64,000 nt of DNA from DATJGR01 sp963735085 (GCA_963735085.1 CAVTJP010000005.1:620001-684000); one strand, 5' to 3'; shown: positions 34,447 through 43,843, numbered from the stretch's first letter. Numbers and translations: made by a program. Notes: a model not told the origin generated them from the letters alone.

Positions 34447-34974
34447 ATGTCAGAAGGGCAGAAAAAAGCACAGAACGTCAGCGTCGATTCGATCAAACCG
34501 ACCGAGCCGGTCCCGATGACCAGTCGCGCAATGAGCTATTTCGACGAAACCCAGCACGAACTCGAACGCATGTTCGATTCGTTCTTCTCACGATTTCGGC
34601 CGTCGCATCGTGCATGGGCGTTGCCGTCGTTCACGAACCAGCCGTTTGACGGCCGTACGCCGCGCATCGATCTGGTGGATCGTGACGATGAAATTCTAAT
34701 CAAAGCCGAATTACCAGGCGTCGAAAAAAAGGATCTGGACGTCTCGGTAACCGACAACACCGTCACCATCAAAGCCACCACGCGCAGCGAATCCAAGGAA
34801 GAAAAGGGCGACTATTATCGCCAGGAACTTTCGTCGGGATACTTCTCGCGCAGCATCGCGCTGCCGTGCGCGGTTGATGGCAAGACGGCCAACGCCAAAC
34901 TGAAAGACGGCGTGCTGGAGTTGACACTCGGAAAGATCGAAAAATCGAAGCGGCAACGCATCGAAGTAAAGTAA
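34447..34974 (+). CDS. Hsp20/alpha-crystallin small heat-shock protein
   Basis: A 175-residue ATP-independent holdase that binds unfolding proteins in the cytoplasm. After an N-terminal arm rich in aromatics (FDSFFSRFRPSHRAW) comes the alpha-crystallin domain, PRIDLVDRDDEILIKAELPGVEKKDLDVSV. The end of the domain is GYFSRSIALPCAVDG with AKLKDGVLELTLGK, which provides the A-x-x-x-n-G-v-L motif. CAGGAG lies 7 bases before ATG 34447. The sequence before the start (34392-34452) resembles a stretch at 44004-44073, part of a decayed copy. It heads a stress gene series with a universal stress protein and a P-type ATPase. Confidence 0.93.
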   Translation: MSEGQKKAQNVSVDSIKPTEPVPMTSRAMSYFDETQHELERMFDSFFSRFRPSHRAWALPSFTNQPFDGRTPRIDLVDRDDEILIKAELPGVEKKDLDVSVTDNTVTIKATTRSESKEEKGDYYRQELSSGYFSRSIALPCAVDGKTANAKLKDGVLELTLGKIEKSKRQRIEVK

Positions 34975-35093
34975 CCGGTTCGGTGCTGACGAATGAATCG
35001 AGCTGCGCTGTAGCCAACGACCTCGTTATGGGCGAAGCTGTCCCACATACGGTGGGTTCTATTACGTAACGTAGTATCGGGGGGCTGAAAATC

Positions 35094-35549
35094 ATGTACC
35101 AAAAGATTCTTGTGCCGGTCGATGGCAGCGATACCTCGCTTCGCGGTCTTGATGAAGCGATCAAGTTGGCCAAGGTAACAGGCGGAACTCTCCGCCTGTT
35201 GCATATCGTCAACGAATTGATCGTTGCCAACGGCTATCCTGCGGGCGACTACGTCCCCGTGATCGAAGCATTGCGCGACGGCGCCAAGCAAACGCTCAGC
35301 AATTGCGAACGGATCGCCCGCGAGCAAGGCGCCAAGTTCGACAGCAAACTCGTCGAGACGCTTGGCGGCCGCGCGGCGGATGTGATCGTAGACCAGGCAT
35401 CTGAATGGTCGGCAGACCTGATCGTCATCGGTACGCATGGCCGTCGCGGTATCCGTCGGCTGGCATTGGGAAGCGACGCCGAAGGCGTGCTGCGCCAGGC
35501 GACCGTTCCGGTTTTGATGGTGCGCAATCCGGCGGAACTCTCGAAGTAG
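35094..35549 (+). CDS. Universal stress protein, single domain
   Basis: A 151-residue UspA-fold protein. It has ILVPVDGSDTS at the N-terminus, and the nucleotide-binding signature GTHGRRGIRRLALGSDAEGV (G-2x-G-9x-GS), so it should bind ATP. The C-terminal strand reads VPVLMVRNP. Members support survival under nutrient, oxygen or membrane stress. A small inverted repeat (CCCAC ATACG GTGGG, 35042-35056) lies between hsp20 and this gene, and the start has only a loose G-rich site. A piece of a second copy of its 3' end survives at 44234-44252. Confidence 0.92.
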   Translation: MYQKILVPVDGSDTSLRGLDEAIKLAKVTGGTLRLLHIVNELIVANGYPAGDYVPVIEALRDGAKQTLSNCERIAREQGAKFDSKLVETLGGRAADVIVDQASEWSADLIVIGTHGRRGIRRLALGSDAEGVLRQATVPVLMVRNPAELSK

Positions 35550-35632
35550 CCAACGTGGTCCGCGTTGCGCAAGCGCAGTGGGGCTGCAACGGTTCCGCTC
35601 GCCAATGACTCCGCGCAAGCCACCGCGAGACC

Positions 35633-35697
35633 GTGTAGTGCACCGCATATTCTGGCGTGTTCAGCACGCCCCACGAGGAATATGCGGCGCACTACAC
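35633..35697. repeat. Long palindrome across the P-type ATPase start codon
   Basis: GTGTAGTGCACCGCATATTC (35633-35652) and GAATATGCGGCGCACTACAC (35678-35697) are 20-base inverted arms with one mismatch. Between them GGCGTG (35654-35659) and CACGCC (35665-35670) form an inner 6-bp hairpin. The right arm contains the ATG at 35682 and part of the weak GAGGA ribosome site. The outer end GCACTACACTAG recurs at the stop codon of the RND gene (38856-38867, as CTAGTGTAGTGC). Either a mobile-like palindromic element or an mRNA structure controlling translation. Confidence 0.75.
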
Positions 35698-38204
35698 TAG
35701 ACCTGCAGGGTCTCAGTGCCAGCGAAGCCGCTCGACGCCTTGCGCGACACGGGCCGAATGTCCTGCCGGGCAGTTTGCCCAGAACGCTGTTCGCAATCGT
35801 CGGCGGCGTATTGATTGAGCCGATGTTCCTGATGCTGCTGGTTGCCGGCGGCCTATATCTGGCGTTGGGCGACACGGCGGAAGCGATGTTTCTGTTGACG
35901 TTCGTGTTCGTCGTGATCGGCATCACGCTGACCCAGGAACGCAAGACCCAACGCGCACTCGAATCGCTTCGCGATTTATCGGCGCCGCGCGCATTGGTCG
36001 TGCGCGACGGCGAGGAAGTGCGCATACCGGGGCGCGATGTCGTAGTCGGCGATCTGCTCGTACTGCACGAGGGTGACCGGATAGCGGCCGATGCGAGCTT
36101 GCTCGATGGCCAGCTCGATGCCAACGAATCGCTGCTCACCGGCGAAGCCGTACCGGCGACCAAACTACCCGGCGCGAAGGATGCCGATTTGTTCGCCGGC
36201 ACGCTGGTTACGCGCGGCGTCGGGTTGGCCGAAGTAACCGCCATAGCGAGCGCCACCGCGGTGGGACGCATTGGCGCAGCACTGGCCGCAACGCAGGAAC
36301 CGAGGTCCGCGCTGCAGCGCGCATCGCGCCGACTGATTCGTAATCTCGCGGTCGGCGGTCTCGCTCTGGCTGGCATCTATCTGCTGATCAACTGGCAGTG
36401 GAACGATCTGGGATTACTCGAGAGCGTGCTGGCCAGCATTGCGCTGGCCATGGCGATCCTGCCCGAAGAGATTCCGGTCATTCTGACGGTATTTCTCGCG
36501 CTCGGCGCGTGGCGCATGTCGAAACGCAACGTGCTGACCCGACGCATTCCGGCAATCGAGGCGCTTGGTGCCATATCGGTGCTCGCCGTCGACAAGACCG
36601 GCACCTTGACGCAGAACCGCATGCAGATTTCCGAACTGCAGCTTGCGAGCGAGACGTTTCACGGCGTGGATGCAGACGAATTGCCGGAGGCGTTTCACGA
36701 GCTGGTCGAGTTCGCCATGCTGGCGACACCTGCCGATCCGTTCGACCCCATGGAAAAAGCGATCCAGCGTTTCGGGCTGCGCTGGTTGAGCGGAACGGAA
36801 CACGTGCACGCGGAGTGGTCGCCCGAATTCGAGTACGGCCTGACGCCGGATATTCTGGCCATGACGCGCGTGTTCCCCGTCGCGGCCCCCTCGAGACACA
36901 TGCTGGCAACCAAAGGCGCGCCGGAAGCGGTCGTCGATCTGTGTCATCTCCACGCTGACGAGGCTGAACGGGTCTTCGAACAGGCCGAACGAATGGCCGC
37001 GCGCGGATTGCGTGTGCTGGGCGTCGCACGGGGTCGCTGGCGGGGTGAGACACCACCGCGCAGTCAACACGCGTTCGAGTTCCAGTTCCTCGGCCTGCTC
37101 GGCTTCACCGATCCACCTCGCAGCGACGTGCCCGCAGCGCTCGCCGAATGTCGCGCCGCCGGCATCCGCGTGATGATGCTGACGGGTGACCATCCGGCTA
37201 CCGCGATGGCGGTTGCCGGACAGGTCGGACTCGGCGAACAGCTCAACGTCATCAGCGGCGCGGAGATCGACGCGCTGGACGACGCCGCACTACGCGAACG
37301 GCTGCGTCATACGGATCTGTGCGCACGGCTCCAACCGGTACAGAAACTGCGATTGGTCAAGCTGCTGCGCGAAGATGCTGCGATCGTGGGCATGACCGGT
37401 GATGGCGTCAACGATGCGCCGGCACTGAAAGCCGCCGATGTCGGTATCGCGATGGGGGAACGTGGCACCGATGTCGCCCGCGAGTCGGCTGCTCTCGTTC
37501 TGCTCGACGACAGCTTCGCAAGTATCGTCGCCGCAATCCGCCAGGGGCGACACATCTACGACAACATCACTAAGGCGACGCGTTTCGTATTTGCGGTGCA
37601 CATGCCGATCATTGCGCTCGCGCTGGTACCGAGCTTGCTGCACTGGCCGGTATTGCTGATGCCGGTGCATATCGTGCTGCTGGAACTGTTGATCGATCCC
37701 GCGTGTTCAATCGTGTTCGAGGCTGAAGCCGAATCGCGTGACATCATGAGCCGGCCACCACGCGGCTCGAATGAATCGCCGTTCGCACGCGGCAACATCG
37801 AGTACGCCGTCATCCAGGGACTGGGGTTCGCCGGCATTTTGTTGCTGGGCTACGGCACGTTGCTCGAGCAAGGCATAGACGCCATACAAGGCCGCACCGC
37901 CGTGTTCGTAACTTTGCTGATTGGTCTGTTCCTACTGATCCTCGCCAATCGCGATTTGTCGCGCACCCTGCTGACGCGACACGCCGCGAGAAATGTCTGG
38001 CTCGTGCGGATGCTCTTCGTGCTGATGCTGGTGCTGGCACTGATGATCGGCGTGCAGTACCTCAGAGTGGTGATGGGACTGGCCGTGCTGCATGCCGCCA
38101 TGCTCGGCTGGGTCGCTGTCATGCTCGGTTTCACGCTCGCATGGCTCGAGTTGCTACGGCGAACGGCCCGTCGCGTCGCGCCGCATGCACTACCGCTTCA
38201 TTGA
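35682..38204 (+). CDS. Cation-transporting P-type ATPase
   Basis: An 840-residue ion pump of the P2 (Ca2+-ATPase-like) group. Residues 1-35 are the cation ATPase N-domain (LSASEAARRLARHGPNVLP). The actuator loop has LLTGEA (152-156). The transmembrane ion motif is PEEIP (261-265), and the phosphorylated aspartate 304 lies in DKTGTLTQNRM. The nucleotide domain has MLATKGAPEAV; TGDHPATA and MTGDGVNDAPALKAADVGIAMG complete the P-domain. The C-terminal six-helix domain is present. ATG 35682 with GAGGA close by starts the family N-terminus. No metal-binding heavy-metal domain is present, so the cargo may be Ca2+, Mg2+ or Mn2+. Confidence 0.93.
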   Translation: MRRTTLDLQGLSASEAARRLARHGPNVLPGSLPRTLFAIVGGVLIEPMFLMLLVAGGLYLALGDTAEAMFLLTFVFVVIGITLTQERKTQRALESLRDLSAPRALVVRDGEEVRIPGRDVVVGDLLVLHEGDRIAADASLLDGQLDANESLLTGEAVPATKLPGAKDADLFAGTLVTRGVGLAEVTAIASATAVGRIGAALAATQEPRSALQRASRRLIRNLAVGGLALAGIYLLINWQWNDLGLLESVLASIALAMAILPEEIPVILTVFLALGAWRMSKRNVLTRRIPAIEALGAISVLAVDKTGTLTQNRMQISELQLASETFHGVDADELPEAFHELVEFAMLATPADPFDPMEKAIQRFGLRWLSGTEHVHAEWSPEFEYGLTPDILAMTRVFPVAAPSRHMLATKGAPEAVVDLCHLHADEAERVFEQAERMAARGLRVLGVARGRWRGETPPRSQHAFEFQFLGLLGFTDPPRSDVPAALAECRAAGIRVMMLTGDHPATAMAVAGQVGLGEQLNVISGAEIDALDDAALRERLRHTDLCARLQPVQKLRLVKLLREDAAIVGMTGDGVNDAPALKAADVGIAMGERGTDVARESAALVLLDDSFASIVAAIRQGRHIYDNITKATRFVFAVHMPIIALALVPSLLHWPVLLMPVHIVLLELLIDPACSIVFEAEAESRDIMSRPPRGSNESPFARGNIEYAVIQGLGFAGILLLGYGTLLEQGIDAIQGRTAVFVTLLIGLFLLILANRDLSRTLLTRHAARNVWLVRMLFVLMLVLALMIGVQYLRVVMGLAVLHAAMLGWVAVMLGFTLAWLELLRRTARRVAPHALPLH

Positions 38205-38296
38205 TGACCAGACGGGTGATTGTTGGCGAGGTAAGCGTCGCGCAAAACCGTCGCGACGTTTCTGAAGCAGACAATCATGCCGAAGCTGCGCCACCG

Positions 38297-38758
38297 TCAT
38301 CGTTGACCCCAGTCGCGGCGCAGCAACTCGACGAACGGCGTCCACATATCGACCAGGGTGTTGGCCAGTGTCCGCGACTCGTTTGCGATCACGCTCACCG
38401 TCTGTCCCACGCCTTCGCTGATGTGGCCCGCGCGCCGGGCCGCGTGGTCGAGCCCAATGCGCAGGAGGTCGGTTGGTGAACGGGCCTGTGTCACCGCGCT
38501 GGACGACGTGCGCACATCGTGCAGGAACAGGCGCATCTGGCTGCGCTGAATGTCGTGTAGATCGGATAGCGCACTCAGCACGCTACCGACGTTTTCCATG
38601 GCCTCTTCGGTCGCGATGAATTCGGCGGCAACGGCCTCTTGCCGCAACATCTTGCCCTGAGCCGCGGCGTCGTCGAGTGGCCGGCTGGCATCGCGTGCCT
38701 GACTCTGAACATCGCGGTCCGGCCGCGCCACATCTTCGTTCACCGAATGCATCGACAT
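38297..38758 (-). CDS. Phasin-like helical protein
   Basis: A 153-residue, almost entirely helical protein without membrane segments. Stretches such as EFIATEEAMENVGSVLSALS and QRSQMRLFLHDVRTSSSAVT alternate hydrophobic and polar residues. The C-terminus is SRTLANTLVDMWTPFVELLRR. This pattern is that of phasins, which coat polyhydroxyalkanoate granules, though the identification is by general character rather than a hard motif. AGGAG lies 6 bases before ATG 38758, so the two codons upstream are probably not translated. It stands alone between the ATPase and RND genes. Confidence 0.55.
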   Translation of the reverse strand: MSMHSVNEDVARPDRDVQSQARDASRPLDDAAAQGKMLRQEAVAAEFIATEEAMENVGSVLSALSDLHDIQRSQMRLFLHDVRTSSSAVTQARSPTDLLRIGLDHAARRAGHISEGVGQTVSVIANESRTLANTLVDMWTPFVELLRRDWGQR

Positions 38759-38855
38759 GCACATCTCCTGACTTGAATTCGCCGCAGTGTAGCGGAGTGA
38801 CCTTGCGTCGATATCGCGGAATCTACGTGCCGCGCAGTACGCTAGTCGCAGTACG

Positions 38856-41800
38856 CTAGTGTAGTGCCTTGGATAACGGATGGTGCTGCAACCGCCCGTA
38901 GTACAGCAGTGGGATCACCAGCAGCGTCAACACGGTGGAGACGAGGATGCCGAAGATCAGCGATACCGCCAGGCCCTGAAAGATCGGATCGTCCAGGATG
39001 AAAAAGCCGCCGATCATCGCGGCGAGCGCCGTCAGCGCGATCGGTTTGGCGCGCACCGCAGCGGCCTCGATGACCGCCTCAGCGGGGGGCCGGCCGGCAG
39101 CGAGTTCATGGTCGGTGAAATCGATCAGCAGAATCGAGTTGCGCACGATAATGCCGGCCAGTGCGATCATGCCGATCATCGAGGTCGCCGTGAACTGCGC
39201 GCCGAGCAGCGCGTGGCCGGGCATCACCCCGATCACGGTCAGCGGGATCGGGGCCATGATGATCAATGGCACCACGTAGCGCCTGAACTGACCAACGACC
39301 AGCAGATAAATCAGCACCAAACCTGCCGAGTACGCAATGCCCATGTCGCGGAAGGTCTCGTAGGTGATCTGCCACTCGCCGTCCCACTTCACCGCATAGC
39401 CCGCTGGATCCACTGGCTGCGCAACGAAGTTCTGCGCCAGCGTGCGCCCGGCGACCTTGTCGTGGCGCAGCTTGCCGACCATCGCGAACATGCCGTACAG
39501 CGGACTGTCAGTGCGGCCGGCATCGTCGCCGGTGACGTATGCGTACGGCAGCAGATCCTTATGGTAGATCGCCTTTTCCCAGCCGGTCTCGCGCACGGAC
39601 ACCACTTCCGACAGCGCTACCAGCGCGCCGTTTCGCGCACGCACATGCAAGGCCAACAACTGTGCCCGCGACGTCTGATCGCCCGCTGGCAGACGCAGCC
39701 GTACCGGTACTGCGTAACGCGAGCGCCCGTCCATCAGATACGTTGCATCGTCACCCGACAGCATCGCGCGTAACGCAACGGCGATATCAGCCTGATCAAG
39801 CCCGAGACGCGCCGCACGCGCGCGATCGACCACCACCACCTCACGCGGTGAATCCGCCTCGACGCTGGTGTCGACATCCACCAGATCCGGATCGGAATCG
39901 AAATCGCGTTCCATCCCGCGCGCGACCCGCCGCAGTGTCGCGTAGTCCGGTCCGTAGATCTCCGCCACGATCGGTGCCAGCACGGGCGGACCCGGCGGCA
40001 CCTCGACCACTTTCAACGACGCGTCGTATGGCTGCACAATCTTCTGCAGCATGGGCCGCACCGCCAGCGCAATTTCGTGGCTCTGGCGCCGGCGGTTATG
40101 CTTGTCCACCAGATTCACCTGCAGATCCCCATCCGCCGGTCCGGAGCGCAGGTAGTACTGCCGCACCAGCCCATTGAACGTGATCGGCGCGGCGGTGCCA
40201 GCGTAGCCCTGGTAGTTCTTCACTTCCGGCACGCGGTCGAGTGCGTGCGCCAACTCGGTCAGTACGCGGTTGGTGGTCTCCAGGGTGCTGCCCTCGGGCA
40301 TGTCCAGCACCAACTGGAACTCCGATTTGTTGTCGAACGGCAGCATCTTCAGGATCACCGCCTTGACCGCCACAAGCCCCACCGCGCCAAGCACCAGTGC
40401 CCCCATCGCGGCGAACAGCAGACGCCTGCGACGGGGCGCGCGTCGACCCTCGAGGAACGGCGTCATCACGCCCCGGAAGAAATGCAGCAGGCGGCTGCCG
40501 CGTACCGCCACGCGCGCATCCTCGGCCGCCTGTTCCTGAGACGAGTGGCTGAGCAATTTCAGCGCCAGCCACGGTGTCACGACCAGCGCCACCGCCAGCG
40601 ACAGCAACATACCGGCCGAGGCGTTGATTGGAATCGGCCGCATGTACGGCCCCATCAGGCCCGAGACGAAAGCCATTGGCAGCAATGCTGCAATCACGGT
40701 GAAGGTGGCGAGGATGGTCGGCCCGCCAACCTCGGAGACTGCCTCCGGAATCGCCTCGCGCAGGTTGCGCCCACCGAGTGTCATGTGGCGATGGATGTTC
40801 TCAACTACCACAACCGCATCGTCCACCAGGATGCCAATCGAGAAAATGAGTGCAAACAACGACACGCGATTGATGGTGAAACCCATCGCCCACGAGGCGA
40901 ACAAGGTCAGCATCAGAGTAATGATCACCGCCGCGCCGACCACGATCGCCGCACGCCAGCCGAGCACGAACAGCACCAGCAGCACCACCGAGAGGGTGGC
41001 AAAGATCAGCTTGTGGATCAGCAGGTCCGCCTTGGCAGTGGAGGTTTCACCGTAATCGCGGGTGACGGCTGCGTGCACGCCGGCCGTTATCACCACGCCT
41101 CTCAGGCGGGCAATACGACGACGCACCGCATCGGTAATGTCGGCCGCGTTGCTGCCCGATTGCTTGGTGATCGCAAGGGTTACCGCCGGTGCCATACCGG
41201 TCGCGGGGCCACCTTTACCAGGTGGAGTGCCGAACCAGACGTAGCGGCTCGGCAGATCTGCACCACGTCGGATCCCGGCAACGTCAGAGAGGAACACTGG
41301 CTGGCCATTGTTCAGACCAATCACGAGGTGCGCCACTTCGTCGGCGTCAGCAAGGAAGGTGCCGGCGGTGACCGGGATGGTGCGGTCATCGGCCACGCGG
41401 TCGCCGGCCTGGGTCACCACATTGGCAGCCTCCAGCGAGCGCTCGAGGTCGCCAATCGCGAGGCCATAGGCGGCCAGCCTGGCGGCATCGAGTTCAACCA
41501 CGACGGCGCGATCGGGCGCGCCGATGGTGTACACGTCGCGGGTGCCGGGAACATGCTTGAGGTCGGTCTCCAGCGTATGCGCGACTTCTGCCAGTTCGAT
41601 CGCGCCACGCTCCGCATCGTCGGTCCACAACGTCAGCGCCATCACCGGCACATCATCGATGCCCATTGCCCGGATCAGCGGCTGTCCGACGCCGAGATTC
41701 GGCGGCCACAGATCGCGGTGCTGAAATACCTGGTTGTACAGGCGCACCAGCGCGGTCTGCCGCGGCACGCCGACCTGGAACTCGGCGGTCAGCAGCGCTA

Positions 41801-42086
41801 TGCCAGGGCGGCTGACCGAGTAGATGTGCTTGATACCTTTGATGCCCGCAAGGCGTTGTTCCAGCGGCGAGGCAACCATGTTTTCGACATCGTGTACGTC
41901 CGCACCCGGAAACGGCACGATCACGTTGGCCATGGTCACGTCGATTTGCGGCTCTTCCTCACGCGGGGTGATCATCAACGCGGCGAAGCCCAGCAGCAGC
42001 GCCGCGATCGCCAGGATCGGCGTTATCGGATGCGCCTGGAAAGCGCGTGCGACACGTCCCGCGAACCCCAATCGCGGCGCGTTCAT
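38856..42086 (-). CDS. RND-family efflux transporter, inner-membrane pump
   Basis: A 1076-residue proton-driven pump with the two-fold RND layout. It has the N-terminal helix followed by EEEPQIDVTMANVIVPFPGA, the first porter domain, and helix 4 with SIGILVDDAVVVVENIHRHM, whose two aspartates relay protons. The second half starts near LVLGAVGLVAVKAVILKMLP. The C-terminal half ends with IVRNSILLIDFTDHELAAG and VIPLLYY. It is most like hydrophobic/amphiphilic exporters rather than the metal CusA type. The ATG overlaps the adaptor stop by four bases. No TolC-like outer channel gene is in the window, so a distant one is probably shared. Confidence 0.93.
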   Translation of the reverse strand: MNAPRLGFAGRVARAFQAHPITPILAIAALLLGFAALMITPREEEPQIDVTMANVIVPFPGADVHDVENMVASPLEQRLAGIKGIKHIYSVSRPGIALLTAEFQVGVPRQTALVRLYNQVFQHRDLWPPNLGVGQPLIRAMGIDDVPVMALTLWTDDAERGAIELAEVAHTLETDLKHVPGTRDVYTIGAPDRAVVVELDAARLAAYGLAIGDLERSLEAANVVTQAGDRVADDRTIPVTAGTFLADADEVAHLVIGLNNGQPVFLSDVAGIRRGADLPSRYVWFGTPPGKGGPATGMAPAVTLAITKQSGSNAADITDAVRRRIARLRGVVITAGVHAAVTRDYGETSTAKADLLIHKLIFATLSVVLLVLFVLGWRAAIVVGAAVIITLMLTLFASWAMGFTINRVSLFALIFSIGILVDDAVVVVENIHRHMTLGGRNLREAIPEAVSEVGGPTILATFTVIAALLPMAFVSGLMGPYMRPIPINASAGMLLSLAVALVVTPWLALKLLSHSSQEQAAEDARVAVRGSRLLHFFRGVMTPFLEGRRAPRRRRLLFAAMGALVLGAVGLVAVKAVILKMLPFDNKSEFQLVLDMPEGSTLETTNRVLTELAHALDRVPEVKNYQGYAGTAAPITFNGLVRQYYLRSGPADGDLQVNLVDKHNRRRQSHEIALAVRPMLQKIVQPYDASLKVVEVPPGPPVLAPIVAEIYGPDYATLRRVARGMERDFDSDPDLVDVDTSVEADSPREVVVVDRARAARLGLDQADIAVALRAMLSGDDATYLMDGRSRYAVPVRLRLPAGDQTSRAQLLALHVRARNGALVALSEVVSVRETGWEKAIYHKDLLPYAYVTGDDAGRTDSPLYGMFAMVGKLRHDKVAGRTLAQNFVAQPVDPAGYAVKWDGEWQITYETFRDMGIAYSAGLVLIYLLVVGQFRRYVVPLIIMAPIPLTVIGVMPGHALLGAQFTATSMIGMIALAGIIVRNSILLIDFTDHELAAGRPPAEAVIEAAAVRAKPIALTALAAMIGGFFILDDPIFQGLAVSLIFGILVSTVLTLLVIPLLYYGRLQHHPLSKALH

Positions 42087-43201
42087 GACGCTGGTTTGTC
42101 CGCCGCGTGCAGCTTGGCGAGATACAGCGCAGCGGCACCGGGATCGCGTGCTACATGCTCGCCCGCGGCCAGCCCGGCCATCACTTCGACATCGTCGGCG
42201 TAGCGATGACCGAGCCTGAGCTGGCGCAGACTGACCGCGTGATCCGCGCCGACCACGTAAACAGCTCTGATCTCACCGCGCTGGACCAGTACGCGCACCG
42301 GCACCAGCAGCCGTGTGACCTCCCCGATCGCGAACGCCACCTTGACCGTCATGCCCGGGTACAGTCGCGGAGTGCCCGCAGGCAGGTTGACCCGCACCCT
42401 GAAGGTGTGGGTCTTGGGATCGGCATACGGAAACACCGTCATGCTCTCCGCGCGCACCCGTCGTTCGCCATCAGCGCCGGGCAGCAACACCGCGGCGTCG
42501 TGCAGCGTACGGATGGCAGCGACCGCACTCTGCGGCACCGCCACGTCCACACGCAGCGTTTCGAGCGAAGCCAGCGCGATCAACTGTTGCGGCGCGGGCG
42601 GGCCGGCTTGCACCGCTTCACCAACCTGTACGTAACGCCGTGTAATTACGCCATCGAACGGCGCACGCGTCACCGTGTAGTCGGCCTGCTGGCCAGCGGT
42701 GCGCAACGCCGCTTCGGCCGAGGCCAGCGCGGCCCGCGCAGCGTCGCGGCGCGCCACCGCGCTGTCGAGCTGAGCGCGCGCGATCAACCCGCGTGCGAAG
42801 ATCGCGTCGGTCCGTTTCCAGCTGGCTTCGGCATCGTGGTACTCGGCGCGTGCGGCCGTGACCGCCGCGACGGCGCCACGGCGATCCGATTGCTGCTCGA
42901 CATCGCTGAAGCGCACCAGCACGTCGCCGTTGGCGACACGGTCGCCGACATCGTGGGGAAGCGCCAGCACGCGCGCGTTGGTTTGCGCCGCGAGCGTGGT
43001 TTCGTTCACCGCCTCGACCACGCCGTCCCAGGTCTGCTCGCGGCGCGCCCGTTCGGGCTGCACGACAAGAGTTGCCAGCGGCGGCGGCGACGGCACGGGT
43101 TGTTCCTGCGAGCTGCCGCCGCAAGCCGCCAGCAGCCCAAGTGCCACCAGCGACACGCAGCGACGCCAGATCGCCGGCCCGGATGGACCGCACCGCTGCA
43201 T
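42083..43201 (-). CDS. RND efflux periplasmic adaptor, lipoprotein
   Basis: A 372-residue membrane-fusion protein. The signal peptide ends in a lipobox (LGLLAAC), so it is anchored to the inner membrane. Next comes the first half of a lipoyl/barrel-sandwich domain (WDGVVEAVNETTLAAQTNARV), then the alpha-hairpin (DVEQQSDRRGAVAAVTAARAEYHDAEASW) and the second half (VTRAPFDGVITRRYVQVGEAV). A beta-barrel (VNLPAGTPRLYPGMTVKVAF) and C-terminal domain follow. The ATG at 43201 overlaps by one base the stop of a 27-codon ORF (TAATG). It is followed by the pump gene with an ATGA overlap. Confidence 0.92.
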   Translation of the reverse strand: MQRCGPSGPAIWRRCVSLVALGLLAACGGSSQEQPVPSPPPLATLVVQPERARREQTWDGVVEAVNETTLAAQTNARVLALPHDVGDRVANGDVLVRFSDVEQQSDRRGAVAAVTAARAEYHDAEASWKRTDAIFARGLIARAQLDSAVARRDAARAALASAEAALRTAGQQADYTVTRAPFDGVITRRYVQVGEAVQAGPPAPQQLIALASLETLRVDVAVPQSAVAAIRTLHDAAVLLPGADGERRVRAESMTVFPYADPKTHTFRVRVNLPAGTPRLYPGMTVKVAFAIGEVTRLLVPVRVLVQRGEIRAVYVVGADHAVSLRQLRLGHRYADDVEVMAGLAAGEHVARDPGAAALYLAKLHAADKPAS

Positions 43202-43284
43202 TATCGGGCGTCGTCGATCACGCACCCAGCGACCAGCTCGAAGGTATTGTCGGTCGGCGCGGTCAGCATGCGATCGATGTTCAC
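43201..43284 (-). CDS. Possible 27-residue ORF between cytochrome b561 and efflux adaptor
   Basis: GTG at 43284 opens a frame reading VNIDRMLTAPTDNTFELVAG then CVIDDAR. GGGAGGAAG lies about 8 bases before it, a better ribosome site than the adaptor itself has. The frame begins one base after the cytochrome b561 stop and ends as TAATG, sharing a base with the adaptor ATG. It could be a translational relay or a small protein. There is no recognised similarity, so it may also be an accident of the coupled junction. Confidence 0.4.
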   Translation of the reverse strand: MNIDRMLTAPTDNTFELVAGCVIDDAR

Positions 43285-43285
43285 G

Positions 43286-43843
43286 TCATCTTCCTCCCGG
43301 CGACCGCGGCAGCATGCGTAGCAGCGTGTTGTCGCGCATGAAGTAGTGGTGGTACAACGCAGCGGCCGCGTGCACGCCGATGAGGTAGTACCCGATCGTG
43401 CCAACGGTTTCGTGGATATCTTCGAGCGAATGGCCCAACGCCTTGTCGCGGCCGATCAACGCCGGCAGCTCTAGGCCGAAGAAAGGCGTTACCTTGCCTT
43501 GGGCACTGAGGGTCAGCCAACCGAGCACCGGCATCACGATCAAGAACGCGTACAGCGCCAGATACATCGCCTTCGCCAGTAACATCTGCCAGGCAGGCGG
43601 CATCGGCGTGATGGGTGGCGCCCGGAACATGAGCCGCAGCGCCAGGCGTACGAACACCAGGCCGAACACCACCAGCCCCAGCATGAAGTGCCACGTCTTC
43701 ATCACGTCCTGCGCAGCGCTACCCTTGGGGTAGATGCCGCGCAGTTCGATCAGCGCGTACACGGCAATCAGAAGCGCCAGTGTCAGCCAATGCGCGCTGA
43801 TCGACAGCCCATGGTACCGGTGGGTGGCGCTCGTCCGGTTCAT
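43286..43843 (-). CDS. Cytochrome b561-type membrane protein
   Basis: A 185-residue four-helix dihaem cytochrome. ISAHWLTLALLIAVYALIEL carries the first-helix histidine, KTWHFMLGLVVFGLVFVRLALR the second, ALYAFLIVMPVLGWL the third and LEDIHETVGTIGYYLIGVHAAAALYHHYFMRDN the fourth with two histidines. The family moves electrons between the quinone pool and soluble donors or handles superoxide. ATG 43843 has GGAG 6 bases upstream; an ATG at 43858 with its own GGAG is an alternative. It leads the transcript that continues into the RND adaptor and pump. Confidence 0.9.
   Translation of the reverse strand: MNRTSATHRYHGLSISAHWLTLALLIAVYALIELRGIYPKGSAAQDVMKTWHFMLGLVVFGLVFVRLALRLMFRAPPITPMPPAWQMLLAKAMYLALYAFLIVMPVLGWLTLSAQGKVTPFFGLELPALIGRDKALGHSLEDIHETVGTIGYYLIGVHAAAALYHHYFMRDNTLLRMLPRSPGGR

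Noticed and set aside
35147..35163. TTGAT-N6-ATCAA resembling an Fnr/Anr site
   Set aside because: The spacer is six bases instead of four and it lies inside the usp coding sequence.
40077..42203. A 708-codon plus-strand open frame
   Set aside because: It is fully antisense to the RND pump gene, rich in His/Arg/Gln without any domain, and arises from the high GC content of the real gene on the other strand.
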